A stretch of 64,000 nucleotides of DNA from Paracoccaceae bacterium (GCA_018607905.1 JABBAP010000038.1:1-64000), one strand, 5' to 3'; shown: positions 36,857-46,884, numbered from the stretch's first letter. Notes: a model not told the origin generated them from the letters alone. Translations and numbers: made by a program.

Positions 36857-37270
36857 ATGACGAAGATATCTTTTGCCTCTCACCCATTTTTGCTGGGGTT
36901 TGAACAGTTGGACCGTTTGGTTGAACGTACCGCAAAATCGGGCAATGAAGGCTATCCTCCTTATAATATCGAACAAAGTGCTGAGAATGTGTATCGCATT
37001 ACGTTGGCGGTTGCTGGTTTTCGCGAACAGGATTTGTCGATTACGCTGGAAAACGCCCAGCTGGTGATCCGTGGTCGCCAAGTGGATGACAGCGATGGGC
37101 GCATGTTCCTGCATCGTGGCATTGCGGCGCGGCAATTTCAGCGATCCTTCGTTTTGGCGGAAGGTGTTGAGGTTGGCGGCGCGTCTATGGAAAATGGATT
37201 GCTGCATGTCGATCTGCGCCGTGCGCTACCAGACACCGTTGTGCAAACTATTGAAATTTCAAAGAAATAA
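36857..37270 (+). CDS. ibpA: Hsp20/alpha-crystallin small heat-shock protein
   Basis: The 137-residue holdase has the N-terminal PFLLGFEQLDRL, an alpha-crystallin domain (YNIEQSAENVYRITLAVAGF to MENGLLHVDLRR) and a C-terminal IEISKK tail. It binds unfolding proteins in the cytoplasm under stress. The RpoH-type promoter upstream supports heat induction. It is followed at 12 nt by a DUF1150 gene, a common pairing in alphaproteobacteria. Confidence 0.92.
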   Translation: MTKISFASHPFLLGFEQLDRLVERTAKSGNEGYPPYNIEQSAENVYRITLAVAGFREQDLSITLENAQLVIRGRQVDDSDGRMFLHRGIAARQFQRSFVLAEGVEVGGASMENGLLHVDLRRALPDTVVQTIEISKK

Positions 37271-37282
37271 GGAGCAGTTGCC

Positions 37283-37510
37283 ATGAATGTTAAGTTCAAT
37301 TTCGATCATGAAAATATGGAACGTGTTGTATATGTGCGCACTGTGAATGTTTCTGAATTGCCTGAGGATGTGCGCGAACAAGTGTCTGCGGATGGGCTGG
37401 TTTATGCGATCCATTCTGAGGACGGCGAGCGGCTGGCGATTGCCAAAAACCGCGATATTGCGTTCGCTTTGGCGCGCACAAATGAGTTTGAACCAGTGAG
37501 CGTTCACTAA
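37283..37510 (+). CDS. DUF1150-family protein
   Basis: The 75-residue protein fits DUF1150 (VVYVRTVNVSELPEDVREQ, LYAIHSEDGERLAI-like). It lies directly after hsp20 with AAGGAG before ATG 37283. Such genes accompany hsp20 in alphaproteobacteria, but the role is not established. The TAA stop abuts the GTG of the next gene with no gap. Confidence 0.85.
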   Translation: MNVKFNFDHENMERVVYVRTVNVSELPEDVREQVSADGLVYAIHSEDGERLAIAKNRDIAFALARTNEFEPVSVH

Positions 37511-38407
37511 GTGTTAAAATACGATTTTGATTGGGTGGATGCGTTTACCTCGCAAACATTTGGCGGCAACGGTTGCGTTGTTGTGCATGGCGCGGCGGAT
37601 ATTTCTGTTGCGGATCGTTTGGCACTGGTGCGTGAAACGTCGCTGGCGGAATGTGCGTATTTGATTGGCAGTGACGTGGCCGATTTCGGCGTGCGGTATT
37701 ATCTTGCGGATAAAGAAATTCCAATGGCGGGGCACCCAACGATTGCGACGGTTGCTTCGTTGTTGGAGCGCGCAATGGTGCCGTTGCGCGATGGTAAAGC
37801 AGAGTTCACGTTGGAAGTTGGCGCGGGTGTGATGCCGATTTTTGTGGATGCAACCGGTGAACATGCGCTTATCACGATGACGCAGGCGGCCCCTGTGTTT
37901 GGTGAAGTGTTTGATCCTGCACAAATAGCTGATATTTATGGGTTATCTGGCGATGATATTGTTGGGGTCCCGCAATCAGTTTCAACTGGAACGCCGTTTT
38001 GTATCACTGTTTTAAAAGACAAAGATGCGCTGCGGGCGGCAAAAATGGACTATGCCAAGCTGGCTGTGTTTAGTGCGACCAGTGGTGTGAGCCGCGCCGA
38101 TTTGATGGAACCATTTTTGGTAACTTTGGGTGGTGAAACGGGTGCAGGGGATGTATTTTCGCGCCTGTTGCTGGCCCCACCGAGCCTGCCTGAGGATCCG
38201 TTCACGGGGTCTGCGACGGGATGTATGGCCGCGTATTTATGGCATCAAGGATTGATTGAAAGCCCGCGTTTTGTGGCAGAGCAGGGCCATTGGCTGGGCC
38301 GCCCTGGACGTGCAGAGGTTGAGGTCCTTGGGCCGCCAGAGCGCATTACGGGTGTGAATGTCGGCGGGTCGGCCCGCATTGTTATGCAAGGTGAATTGCG
38401 CCTTTAG
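37511..38407 (+). CDS. PhzF-family isomerase-like protein
   Basis: The 298-residue protein has the PhzF fold markers VDAFTSQTFGGNGCVVVH near the N terminus, DKEIPMAGHPTIATV in the middle and EDPFTGSATGCMAAYLW later. The catalytic Glu falls in the region SLAECAYLI. It is not necessarily a phenazine enzyme. The start is GTG 37511 directly abutting the DUF1150 stop, so expression follows the heat-shock operon. Confidence 0.85.
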   Translation: MLKYDFDWVDAFTSQTFGGNGCVVVHGAADISVADRLALVRETSLAECAYLIGSDVADFGVRYYLADKEIPMAGHPTIATVASLLERAMVPLRDGKAEFTLEVGAGVMPIFVDATGEHALITMTQAAPVFGEVFDPAQIADIYGLSGDDIVGVPQSVSTGTPFCITVLKDKDALRAAKMDYAKLAVFSATSGVSRADLMEPFLVTLGGETGAGDVFSRLLLAPPSLPEDPFTGSATGCMAAYLWHQGLIESPRFVAEQGHWLGRPGRAEVEVLGPPERITGVNVGGSARIVMQGELRL

Positions 38408-38691
38408 GATGCGTTCCAGCGGGTGTCGCGCAGGGTGAATTCACCAAGATATTGTGTTTCATGCAGCGAATTTGGCGAGTTTTTCGCGCTGTCTGGGATG
38501 AAATCTTCCGACGGAGCGTTTGAACGTAAGGATTTTAATCGTCCTAAAACGTGACTGCTTAGCCTCGACAGTATAGCGGGGAGACGAACGGAATCATCGT
38601 GAAATTCAGTAGATTTTTTTGAAGAGGCTGATTTGGTTTCATACAAATGCAGCATGTGGGGGGGAATCCCCCGTTCATTTGGACGCAACAT
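38404..38691 (-). CDS. Possible small hypothetical protein
   Basis: The 95-residue frame starts at ATG 38691 with GGAG 9 nt upstream and ends LGEFTLRDTRWNAS. It is basic, with no signal or motif. It overlaps the end of the PhzF gene by 4 nt. It is supported only by the ribosome site and a sensible composition; it could be spurious. Confidence 0.35.
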   Translation of the reverse strand: MLRPNERGIPPHMLHLYETKSASSKKSTEFHDDSVRLPAILSRLSSHVLGRLKSLRSNAPSEDFIPDSAKNSPNSLHETQYLGEFTLRDTRWNAS

Positions 38692-38805
38692 GCGTTTTTA
38701 CTCCGGTACTCGTTACAATTGGGCAAAACATGCCCGATACAAGACCAGATTATGTGCAAAATGTGGCAAAATTGTGAAAGTGTAAGAATTTAGATAATTT
38801 ACATT

Positions 38806-38834
38806 AAAAAACCCGACAAAAGTGCCAGGTTTTC
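38806..38834 (-). terminator. Terminator of the sat/cysC gene
   Basis: On the minus strand AAAACCTG...CGGGTTTTTT forms a stem followed by T residues, 22 nt after the stop codon. Confidence 0.7.
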
Positions 38835-38855
38835 TTAAGATTTTGTTTGTTTAAC

Positions 38856-40568
38856 TTAGGCCGCGATAAGGCCCATGCTTTCGAGTTTCAGCAATACTTG
38901 GTGTGCACAATTGTCCACATCGGTATTTTCCGTTTCGATCCGCAGTTCAGGATGCTCGGGCACATCATAAGGATCAGAGATACCCGTGAATTCCTTGATT
39001 TTGCCTTCGCGGGCCAGTTTATACAGGCCTTTGCGATCGCGACGTTCACATTCCTCGATCGAGGTGGCGACGTGTACTTCGAGGAAGGCACCGAATTGTT
39101 CGATTTCTTCACGAACGGCACGACGGGTTGTGGCATAGGGCGCGATTGGGGCGCAAATTGCGATGCCGCCGTTTTTGGTGATTTCAGAGGCAACGTATCC
39201 GATGCGGCGAATGTTCAAATCGCGGTGCTCTTTTGAGAAACCGAGTTCTGAGGACAGGTTTTTGCGAACCAAATCACCATCGAGAAGGGTGGTCGGACGA
39301 CCGCCCATTTCCATCAGCTTCACCATCAATGCGTTGGCGATTGTGGATTTACCAGAGCCAGAGAAACCGGTGAAGAACACGGTGAAACCCTGCTGGGCCC
39401 GTGGCGGTTTGGTGCGACGCAGCTCTTTGACCACCGTTGGGAAAGAGAACCATTCAGGGATTTCCAAGCCTTCTGAAAGGCGACGGCGCAGTTCGGTGCC
39501 AGAAATGTTCAAGATTGTGACGTTTTCTTTGTCCAAAATCTCATCTGCGGGTTCGTATTGTGCACGTTCTTGCACATAAACCATGTGCTTAAAGTCCACC
39601 ATTTCGATGCCCATTTCGTCTTGATGCGCGCGGAACAGATCCTGTGCATCGTAGGGGCCGTAGAAATCTTCGCCTTTGGAATTGTTGCCCGGGCCCGCGT
39701 GATCGCGGCCAACAATAAAGTGGGTGCAGCCGTGGTTTTTGCGGATTAGGCCGTGCCAAACAGCCTCGCGTGGGCCAGCCATACGCATGGCAAGGTTCAG
39801 CAAAGACATGGATGTCGTGGCGGATGGGTACTGGCCAAGCACGGCTTCGTAGCAGCGAACGCGCGTGAAGTGATCAATGTCGCCCGGTTTGCCCATGCCC
39901 ACAACGGGGTGAATAAGCAGGTTGGCCTGTGCTTCTTTGGCGGCGCGGAACGTAAGTTCTTGATGCGCGCGGTGCAAAGGATTGCGGGTTTGAAAGGCCA
40001 CAACTTTGCGCCAACCCATTTTGCGGAAATAGGCGCGCAGCTCATTTGGGGTGTCGCGGCGGCCACGGAAATCATAGTGGACGGGTTGTTGGATACCGAT
40101 AACAGGGCCGCCCAAATACACTTTGCCAGCGGTGTTGTGCAGGTAGTTTACTGCAGGGTGCGCATCATCATCTGCGCCAAAAACCATTTCTGCTTCGTGG
40201 GATTTGTTTGGAACCCAGCTGTCCGTGATCGACATCATCGCAAGGATCACGCCTTCGGGATCGCGCAGGGCGATATCTTGGCCAGGGGCGATGGATGCGG
40301 CGAAATCTTCGGTGACATCCAAGTTGATCGGCATTGGCCACAAAGAGCCATCTGCAAGGCGCATTGTGTCGACAACGGAATTGTAATCAGCTTCGTTTAA
40401 GAAACCCTTGAGCGGGTTGAACCCACCGTTCATCAAAAGCTCTAGATCGCAAACTTGGCGCGGAGTCAGATCCCAAGATGGGAGTTCCGCTGCCTCTAGT
40501 TTCATCTTTTCAGCACTTTCGTAAGATACGAAAAGTTCGGGAATAGGGGCCAGATTTTGCTGGTACAT
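38856..40568 (-). CDS. sat/cysC: Bifunctional sulfate adenylyltransferase / adenylylsulfate kinase
   Basis: The 570-residue fusion makes APS from ATP and sulfate and then phosphorylates it to PAPS. Residues 1-380 are an ATP sulfurylase with the HxxH site in TRNPLHRAHQEL and IVGRDHAGPG. Residues 390-570 are an APS kinase with the P-loop GFSGSGKSTIAN and DGDLVRKNLSSELGFS. This sulfurylase-first order is usual in Rhodobacterales. It supports sulfate assimilation and stands alone with its own terminator. Confidence 0.93.
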   Translation of the reverse strand: MYQQNLAPIPELFVSYESAEKMKLEAAELPSWDLTPRQVCDLELLMNGGFNPLKGFLNEADYNSVVDTMRLADGSLWPMPINLDVTEDFAASIAPGQDIALRDPEGVILAMMSITDSWVPNKSHEAEMVFGADDDAHPAVNYLHNTAGKVYLGGPVIGIQQPVHYDFRGRRDTPNELRAYFRKMGWRKVVAFQTRNPLHRAHQELTFRAAKEAQANLLIHPVVGMGKPGDIDHFTRVRCYEAVLGQYPSATTSMSLLNLAMRMAGPREAVWHGLIRKNHGCTHFIVGRDHAGPGNNSKGEDFYGPYDAQDLFRAHQDEMGIEMVDFKHMVYVQERAQYEPADEILDKENVTILNISGTELRRRLSEGLEIPEWFSFPTVVKELRRTKPPRAQQGFTVFFTGFSGSGKSTIANALMVKLMEMGGRPTTLLDGDLVRKNLSSELGFSKEHRDLNIRRIGYVASEITKNGGIAICAPIAPYATTRRAVREEIEQFGAFLEVHVATSIEECERRDRKGLYKLAREGKIKEFTGISDPYDVPEHPELRIETENTDVDNCAHQVLLKLESMGLIAA

Positions 40569-40739
40569 GTTTGCCTCGTTTACGCTATGCCTGTGTCGGC
40601 ATTTATATACACCTGTAAAGATGCGTGAATCACAGGCGTGATATCATTGCAACCTTACGGCGTGTCTAATTGGGGAATGCGGCATTTCTGCGCCACAAAT
40701 CAGTATATTTCTGGTCTTTTCGAGTGTTTTTGGCCGATT

Positions 40740-41762
<1,023 letters not shown>

Positions 41763-41799
41763 TCAGCTTGAGCCGTTTTAGGGCGCAAAAGAAATAATG

Positions 41800-41828
41800 T
41801 TGCGCAAGTGTGAAATATTATTGCGCAA
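41800..41828. promoter_or_regulatory. Paired TTGCGCAA palindromes between trxB and the Lrp gene
   Basis: TTGCGCAA occurs at 41800-41807 and again at 41821-41828, offset 21 bp, two helical turns. A half-copy GCGCAAAA lies at 41783 and an ATTTGCGTAA at 41837. The layout fits cooperative binding by the Lrp regulator encoded next door. Confidence 0.6.
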
Positions 41829-41903
41829 ACCGCATGATTTGCGTAATTTGCCGCGACTGTGGCGCAGGTTAACCAACGATGCGCATTTGAAATTGGAGAC
41901 CCA

Positions 41904-42401
41904 ATGCCAACTATTAAGCTCGACCCAATTGATCGTAAGATTCTGGCCGAATTGCAGGCGGATGGTCGAATGACCAATGTAGAGCTGGCAAAACGTGTTG
42001 GGATTTCTGCGCCACCCTGTTTGCGCCGTGTGCGCACGCTGGAAGAAAGCGGGTTTATCCGTGGATATCATGCGGATGTGGATGCCCGCGAATTGGGCTT
42101 TGAGGTGCAGGTTTTCGCGATGGTCGGGCTGTATAGTCAGGCCGAAGTGGATTTGAGCAAGTTTGAAGAGCAGTGTCGCAATTGGCCGCTGGTGCGCGAT
42201 TGCCACATGCTGAACGGTGAGATTGATTTCATTTTGAAGTGCGTTGCGCCTGATCTGACCTCGTTTCAGAAGTTTCTAACGAATGAGCTGACCTCGGCTG
42301 AGAATGTGGCGAGCGTGAAGACATCGCTGGTTATTCGCTGCGCCAAAGACGCGCCGGGTGTGCCGTTTAGCATTCTAGAAGATCGCGCGAACGACGCCTA
42401 A
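41904..42401 (+). CDS. Lrp/AsnC-family transcriptional regulator
   Basis: The 165-residue regulator has the N-terminal HTH (DPIDRKILAELQADGRMTNVELAKRVG, SAPPCLRRVRTLEESGFI) and a RAM ligand domain with GEIDFILKCVAPDL. ATG 41904 follows GGAG; the longer track start is unsupported. Divergent pairing with trxB is common in alphaproteobacteria. The ligand, probably an amino acid, is unknown. Confidence 0.87.
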   Translation: MPTIKLDPIDRKILAELQADGRMTNVELAKRVGISAPPCLRRVRTLEESGFIRGYHADVDARELGFEVQVFAMVGLYSQAEVDLSKFEEQCRNWPLVRDCHMLNGEIDFILKCVAPDLTSFQKFLTNELTSAENVASVKTSLVIRCAKDAPGVPFSILEDRANDA

Positions 42402-42424
42402 GCCTAAATTCGAGCAGACAAAGA

Positions 42425-42455
42425 AAAACCCCGCGTGGGAGAAGCGCGGGGTTTT
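42425..42455 (+). terminator. Strong terminator after the Lrp gene
   Basis: AAAACCCCGCG...CGCGGGGTTTT, an 11-bp stem with T-run. It is bidirectional and also sits 41 nt after the stop of the minus-strand 22-codon ORF. Confidence 0.9.
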
Positions 42456-42495
42456 GTCTTTTACACCTAAGTCTTGGGAGATTTGGCGTGTGGTC

Positions 42496-42564
42496 TTACT
42501 TCTCGTCCTTGGACATTTGTGAAGCTTCTTTAAGAACCCATTTCATCCAGCGTTTATTTTTCAT
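42496..42564 (-). CDS. Putative 22-residue basic peptide
   Basis: The frame reads MKNKRWMKWVLKEASQMSKD plus two residues and a TAA stop. AAGGAG lies 7 nt before the ATG, one of the best ribosome sites in the window. It is too short for the ORF track. The N-terminal half is Lys/Arg/Trp-rich and amphipathic. The convergent bidirectional terminator gives it a proper 3' end. Similar tiny Trp/Lys proteins seem common in Rhodobacterales, but I cannot name a family. Confidence 0.55.
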   Translation of the reverse strand: MKNKRWMKWVLKEASQMSKDEK

Positions 42565-42796
42565 TGTTTTGCTCCTTGGCATTTATTTCGTTTTGCTGAG
42601 GACAGTTTTAGGGGTGGAACAGGGCACAAAAAACGCTGGAAAATGGTAAGTTTGTGAATTTTGAAAATTGTTTTTGGTGAATTGTGGCGAGTGAAATTAA
42701 TGTGGTTAACCCTTATTTTTACCGGGTTCGGTTGAACTATTGGTTTGGAAATTAGGCAATTAGGGCCACTTACACGCCACATTGTTTCCGATTTGG

Positions 42797-43552
42797 CTAC
42801 AATACGATGGCGGAAATCATGCGACCGTAATCCGATTCCTTGCGATGCGTGGTGCGGCGATAGGAATAGAAGCGAGATTCGTCTGTGTAGGTACAATGCC
42901 CGACCCATTCTGCGTGGGCGATATCCTCGGATCGAAGTTGGTGCAGGCAAAAGCTAGGCAGGTCGAACAGGTAGCGATCATCGGTGCCATTTGTGAAGAA
43001 ACGGGTGAAATCTGTGTTTTCAGCGACGAATTGATTGAGGAACTCTGGCCCGACTTCGTAACTGGCTTGTGAAATGCAGGGGCCAATGGCGGCGGTTATG
43101 TTTTCACGCGCCGCGCCGAGTTTGATCATTTCGGTGATCGTGGATTGAATGACGCCGCCGACAGCGCCTTTCCAGCCTGAATGGGCCGCGCCAATGACGC
43201 CTGCATTTGCATCGGCGAACAGGATCGGGGCGCAATCAGCCGCCAAAACGCCGAGCGCGAGGCCTGTTTGGTTAGTGACGAGGGCGTCCGCTTGGGGGCG
43301 GTGTGTTACGGTTTGAGGTGTGACGACATGAACTAGGGGCGAATGGATTTGGTGAACACCACCGAGGGTTTGGGGTGTTACGCCAAGGTGTTTTGCGACC
43401 AGTTCACGGTTGTGCAGCACGTTGTCGGCCGCGTCATCCGAGCCGAGGCCACAGTTTAGGCCAGCGTAAATTCCCGTGGAAATACCGCCCACGCGACAGA
43501 AAAATCCGTGTTTGAGCGGCAGCGCATCGGAGGTGATTACATCTAGGGTCAT
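42797..43552 (-). CDS. pgeF: Peptidoglycan editing factor PgeF (YfiH/laccase-domain family)
   Basis: The 251-residue protein has the metal-ligand segments GVHQIHSPLVHVV, LAADCAPILF and GAAHSGWKGAV of the YfiH family. Members remove wrongly incorporated amino acids from cell-wall precursors and have been called polyphenol oxidases. It is the last gene of lgt-midA-pgeF, overlapping midA by 4 nt, and the neighbours fit an envelope role. Confidence 0.9.
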   Translation of the reverse strand: MTLDVITSDALPLKHGFFCRVGGISTGIYAGLNCGLGSDDAADNVLHNRELVAKHLGVTPQTLGGVHQIHSPLVHVVTPQTVTHRPQADALVTNQTGLALGVLAADCAPILFADANAGVIGAAHSGWKGAVGGVIQSTITEMIKLGAARENITAAIGPCISQASYEVGPEFLNQFVAENTDFTRFFTNGTDDRYLFDLPSFCLHQLRSEDIAHAEWVGHCTYTDESRFYSYRRTTHRKESDYGRMISAIVL

Positions 43553-44589
43553 TGCGGGAAACCTGCGGGAGCTGGGGCGTTTGGAGGTAGAATTGCGAAT
43601 GCTTTGAAGAGTTGGCCCATTTCATCTGGGTGGGTCAAGCGACGGTGCGCGGTGATGTGATTTTCGAGCGCGTCGCCTGACAGGTTTTGAGCGAGCTGCT
43701 GGGCACGGGCTGTGATGCCGAGCCGTTCTAGGAACGCGCCTTGGGGTTCTGGGCCGATGGTTTTTGCAGTTGTGATTGCGTCTGTTAGAGCTGCGAAGTT
43801 CACGTGCGCGGTGAGGTCGGATTGACCAAGCGCGTGGAAAGGGTCAACTTTGGTGTGGTTTTGCAGGGCTTGGAGCGTGTCGCCGCCGTTTCCTGTGCCG
43901 CCGTAATCAAAGATCAACGCGCAGCCGCCGTTTGTGGCGATAGTTCGTGCGATATCTTGGGCGATTGCGTTGGCTGATGGTGAAAGCTCAATGACTGTGC
44001 CAGCAGGGCGTTCGGTTTCAACGGCACCAGCCGGCCGCCGTGCGAAAGTGAGTTTGTTGTCCTGTGTGGCAATGATTTGTTCGTCCCAGCCATCATCGCG
44101 GGCGACGTATTGGTTGATTGGCAGGCAATCGAAAAATTCATTGGCGACAAGGAATAGGGGGAGGTCGGGGAGTTCGGTCGTATCTTTGACCCAAGTTGGT
44201 GTCGGCAGGCGCGCGGATTGTTCGGCTTTGAGGTTTGGGTTCACCTCGCACAGATGCAACCTCGTGGCGGCGTGGAAACCTGGTACGGATTTGGTGGCGC
44301 GTAGGATGTCGGACATCAACTGGCCTGAACCAGGGCCGAGTTCGGCTAGGCAAAAGGGGGCGGGGGAACCTTGGTCTAGCCAAGCCTGTGCGAGAGACAG
44401 GCCGACAAGTTCGCCGAACATTTGCGAGATTTCGGGCGCGGTGATGAAATCACCTGTGCTACCGAGCGGAGCGGCGGTTGTGTAATAGCCGTGTTCGGGG
44501 TGGTACAGGCATTGGGCCATAAACTCGGACACGCTGAGCGGGCCGAGCCGTGTGATTTGGCGGATCAAGATTTCGGTGAGCGCCGTCAT
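43549..44589 (-). CDS. MidA/NDUFAF7-family SAM-dependent methyltransferase
   Basis: The 346-residue protein belongs to the family that methylates an Arg of a complex I subunit in mitochondria. It shows GPLSVSEFMAQCLYHPEHGYY at the start, the SAM loop LAELGPGSGQLMSD and the FFDCLPINQYV segment. The bacterial role is probably respiratory complex assembly. It overlaps lgt by 4 nt and pgeF by 4 nt. Confidence 0.87.
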   Translation of the reverse strand: MTALTEILIRQITRLGPLSVSEFMAQCLYHPEHGYYTTAAPLGSTGDFITAPEISQMFGELVGLSLAQAWLDQGSPAPFCLAELGPGSGQLMSDILRATKSVPGFHAATRLHLCEVNPNLKAEQSARLPTPTWVKDTTELPDLPLFLVANEFFDCLPINQYVARDDGWDEQIIATQDNKLTFARRPAGAVETERPAGTVIELSPSANAIAQDIARTIATNGGCALIFDYGGTGNGGDTLQALQNHTKVDPFHALGQSDLTAHVNFAALTDAITTAKTIGPEPQGAFLERLGITARAQQLAQNLSGDALENHITAHRRLTHPDEMGQLFKAFAILPPNAPAPAGFPQ

Positions 44590-45482
44590 TTTTTACGACG
44601 TGCGACGATCAAAAGGATAGTGCCAAAGGCGATCATCGGGAGGGAGAGCAGTTGGCCCATGGTAAAGCCGATGCTGTCCGCCGTTTGACCCAAGCGCAGG
44701 ACGTGGCCCCACGGGTTGGTTGGGCCGGTGAATTGTGCGTCGCCTTGGCGGAAAAACTCGACGAAGAAACGTGCGGCGCCGTAGCCGATGAAGAACACGC
44801 CTGTCAGTGCGCCCGGTGTTTTGAGCCAGCCGCGACGATAGGCGAGATAGGCAATGACGACGAAAAGGACGATGCCTTCTAGGATTGCTTCGTACAGTTG
44901 TGAGGGGTGGCGCGCACAGACGGAATCGATCCATGTGGATGGACATTCGGGTGTGTTGGGGAATACGACGCCCCAGGCTTGCGTGGTGGGTTTGCCCCAG
45001 AGTTCGGCGTTGATGAAGTTGGCGAGGCGGCCAAGGCCGAGGCCGAAGGGGACGCCAAGTGCGAGGATATCTGCAAGCGAGAAGAGGGTGATTTCGTATT
45101 TCCATGCGAACAGAATCGTTGCGACGATCACGCCAAGGATGCCGCCGTGGAACGACATACCGCCCTCCCAGACTTTGTAGATCATGGTGGGGTCATCGAG
45201 CCATGCGCCTTGGGAATAGAATAGAACCCAGCCCAAACGACCGCCAAGGATGACGCCAAAGATCGCCCAAGTGAGGAAGTCTTCGGTGTGTTTTAGAGTG
45301 AGGGGGGCGGTATCATTTTCCCAGAGGTGCGTGGCGCGAATGGCACGGTTGGCCCACCACCATGCCAGCAGGAAGCCCGCGATATAGGCGAGCGCGTACC
45401 AGCGGATGGCGAGGGTGAAGCCGCCAAGTTCAATGCTCCATAAAACGGGGTCGATATTGGGGAAAGGAATGGCCGCGATCAT
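44586..45482 (-). CDS. lgt: Prolipoprotein diacylglyceryl transferase
   Basis: The 298-residue inner-membrane enzyme attaches diacylglycerol to lipobox cysteines. It has seven helices, the essential His region GGMSFHGGILGVIVA and the Lgt signature GRLANFINAELWG. It is the first gene of lgt-midA-pgeF. At least three lipoproteins in this window (122, 11558 and 26589) would be its substrates. Confidence 0.95.
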   Translation of the reverse strand: MIAAIPFPNIDPVLWSIELGGFTLAIRWYALAYIAGFLLAWWWANRAIRATHLWENDTAPLTLKHTEDFLTWAIFGVILGGRLGWVLFYSQGAWLDDPTMIYKVWEGGMSFHGGILGVIVATILFAWKYEITLFSLADILALGVPFGLGLGRLANFINAELWGKPTTQAWGVVFPNTPECPSTWIDSVCARHPSQLYEAILEGIVLFVVIAYLAYRRGWLKTPGALTGVFFIGYGAARFFVEFFRQGDAQFTGPTNPWGHVLRLGQTADSIGFTMGQLLSLPMIAFGTILLIVARRKK

Positions 45483-45596
45483 GTTTATTGCCTTGTTGAT
45501 GGGCCAATCGGGGCGATGGGTCGCGCCTTTGGGCTTTGCAATTGCCTATTTGATACCCATATAACGAGGGAACGCAGCAATGATAAGGGGGCCGCT

Positions 45597-45851
45597 ATGC
45601 AGACCCAGAACAAATTTTTCGAAGATATTAGCAAAGTGATGACCAATGCGATGGGCGTGGCGCAGGGTGCCAAGACCGAAGCAGAGACAGCGATGAAAAG
45701 CTGGATGGATCGTTGGCTGGCGGATCGTGATTTTGTAAGCCGCGAAGAGTTTGATGCAGTGCGGTTGATGGCGCAAAAGGCACGTGAAGAGAATGCGAGC
45801 CTGTCGGCGCGATTGGATGCGTTAGAAGCGAAGGGCGCGAAGAAGAAGTAA
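45597..45851 (+). CDS. ubiK: UbiK-like accessory factor (DUF526/BMFP family)
   Basis: The 84-residue protein has an amphipathic N-terminal helix (FFEDISKVMTNAMGVAQG) and a C-terminal coiled coil (REEFDAVRLMAQKAREENASL), the BMFP layout. In gammaproteobacteria UbiK helps ubiquinone synthesis on membranes. ATG 45597 has a purine-rich AAGGGGG upstream. It is divergent from lgt. Confidence 0.85.
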   Translation: MQTQNKFFEDISKVMTNAMGVAQGAKTEAETAMKSWMDRWLADRDFVSREEFDAVRLMAQKAREENASLSARLDALEAKGAKKK

Positions 45852-45875
45852 GTTTTTCGCCAGTCTGATGATTTG

Positions 45876-45910
45876 AAACGCCTGCTTTTCGAAGTGGGCG
45901 TTTTTGTTTT
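45876..45910 (+). terminator. Terminator after ubiK
   Basis: AAACGCC-TG-CTT-TTCG-AAG-TG-GGCGTTT with a T-run; ten paired positions around a stable TTCG loop. Confidence 0.8.
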
Positions 45911-45978
45911 AGGTATTTAGGGAACATTGAAGCGCGGCGTGCTCTCGACCTTTGGAGGGGGGCGTGGTTTGTGGGCGT

Positions 45979-46881
45979 ATGGAATTATGGATCCCGATCA
46001 CGATTGCGGCGGCGTTTAGCCAGAACCTGCGGTTTATGTTGCAAAAACATCTGAAAGCGACTGGCCTGAGCACTGGCGGTGCTACGTTTTCGCGGTTCTT
46101 GTTTGCGGCACCGCTGGCGGCTGGGTTATTGGCGGTTTTGATGTGGGCGAATGGGTGGGACGCGCCAGCGGTGAACGGGCGGTTTTTTGCGTTTGCAGCA
46201 ATGGGCGGGGTTGCGCAAATCGTGGCGACGATGCTGGTGGTTGCCCTGTTTTCACAACGCAATTTCGCGGTGGGGATCACATTCAAGAAAACCGAGACAA
46301 TTCAAACGGCGATTGTTGGGGCGGTGTTGCTGGGCGAAGGGATCGCGGGGTACGGGCTTTTTGCGATTGTGATTGGTTTGGTTGGTGTAATTTTACTGTC
46401 TGACCCGCCTGACGGGGGCGAAGGCTGGAAGCGATTTTTCAACAAGGCGGCTGGGATTGGGTTGGCGAGCGGAGCGTTGTTTGGGTTTTCTGCCATTGGG
46501 TATCGGGGTGCGGCCCTTTCACTGGGGGATGGGCATTTTTTGCTGCGCGCGGTGTTTACGCTGATGTGTGTGACGATTTTTCAGACTGCGATAATGGCTG
46601 TTTGGTTGCAGATGCGCGAATTGGGCGAAATTCGTAAAGTTGTGGCGCATTGGCGGGTGACAACATTGGTTGGGTTGACTGGCATGATCGGATCGCTGGG
46701 CTGGTTTACGGCGTTCACGCTGCAAAATGCGGCCTATGTAAAGGCGTTGGGGCAGGTGGAATTGATATTCTCATTCTGCGCATCGTATTTCATTTTTAAG
46801 GAAACCACGACCCGGCGCGAAGTGTTGGGGATCGCGTTGGTTATTCTGAGCATCGTCGTTTTGGTGTTGTTTTTGAAATAA
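45979..46881 (+). CDS. DMT-superfamily (EamA-like) transporter
   Basis: The 300-residue membrane protein has ten predicted helices in two halves; the second ends in LGQVELIFSFCASYFIFKETTTRREVLG, typical for EamA-type exporters. ATG 45979 is chosen because the first helix then begins at residue 5; a GTG at 45964 has the better GGAGGGG but sits too near it. The substrate is unknown. Confidence 0.75.
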   Translation: MELWIPITIAAAFSQNLRFMLQKHLKATGLSTGGATFSRFLFAAPLAAGLLAVLMWANGWDAPAVNGRFFAFAAMGGVAQIVATMLVVALFSQRNFAVGITFKKTETIQTAIVGAVLLGEGIAGYGLFAIVIGLVGVILLSDPPDGGEGWKRFFNKAAGIGLASGALFGFSAIGYRGAALSLGDGHFLLRAVFTLMCVTIFQTAIMAVWLQMRELGEIRKVVAHWRVTTLVGLTGMIGSLGWFTAFTLQNAAYVKALGQVELIFSFCASYFIFKETTTRREVLGIALVILSIVVLVLFLK

Positions 46882-46884
46882 TAC

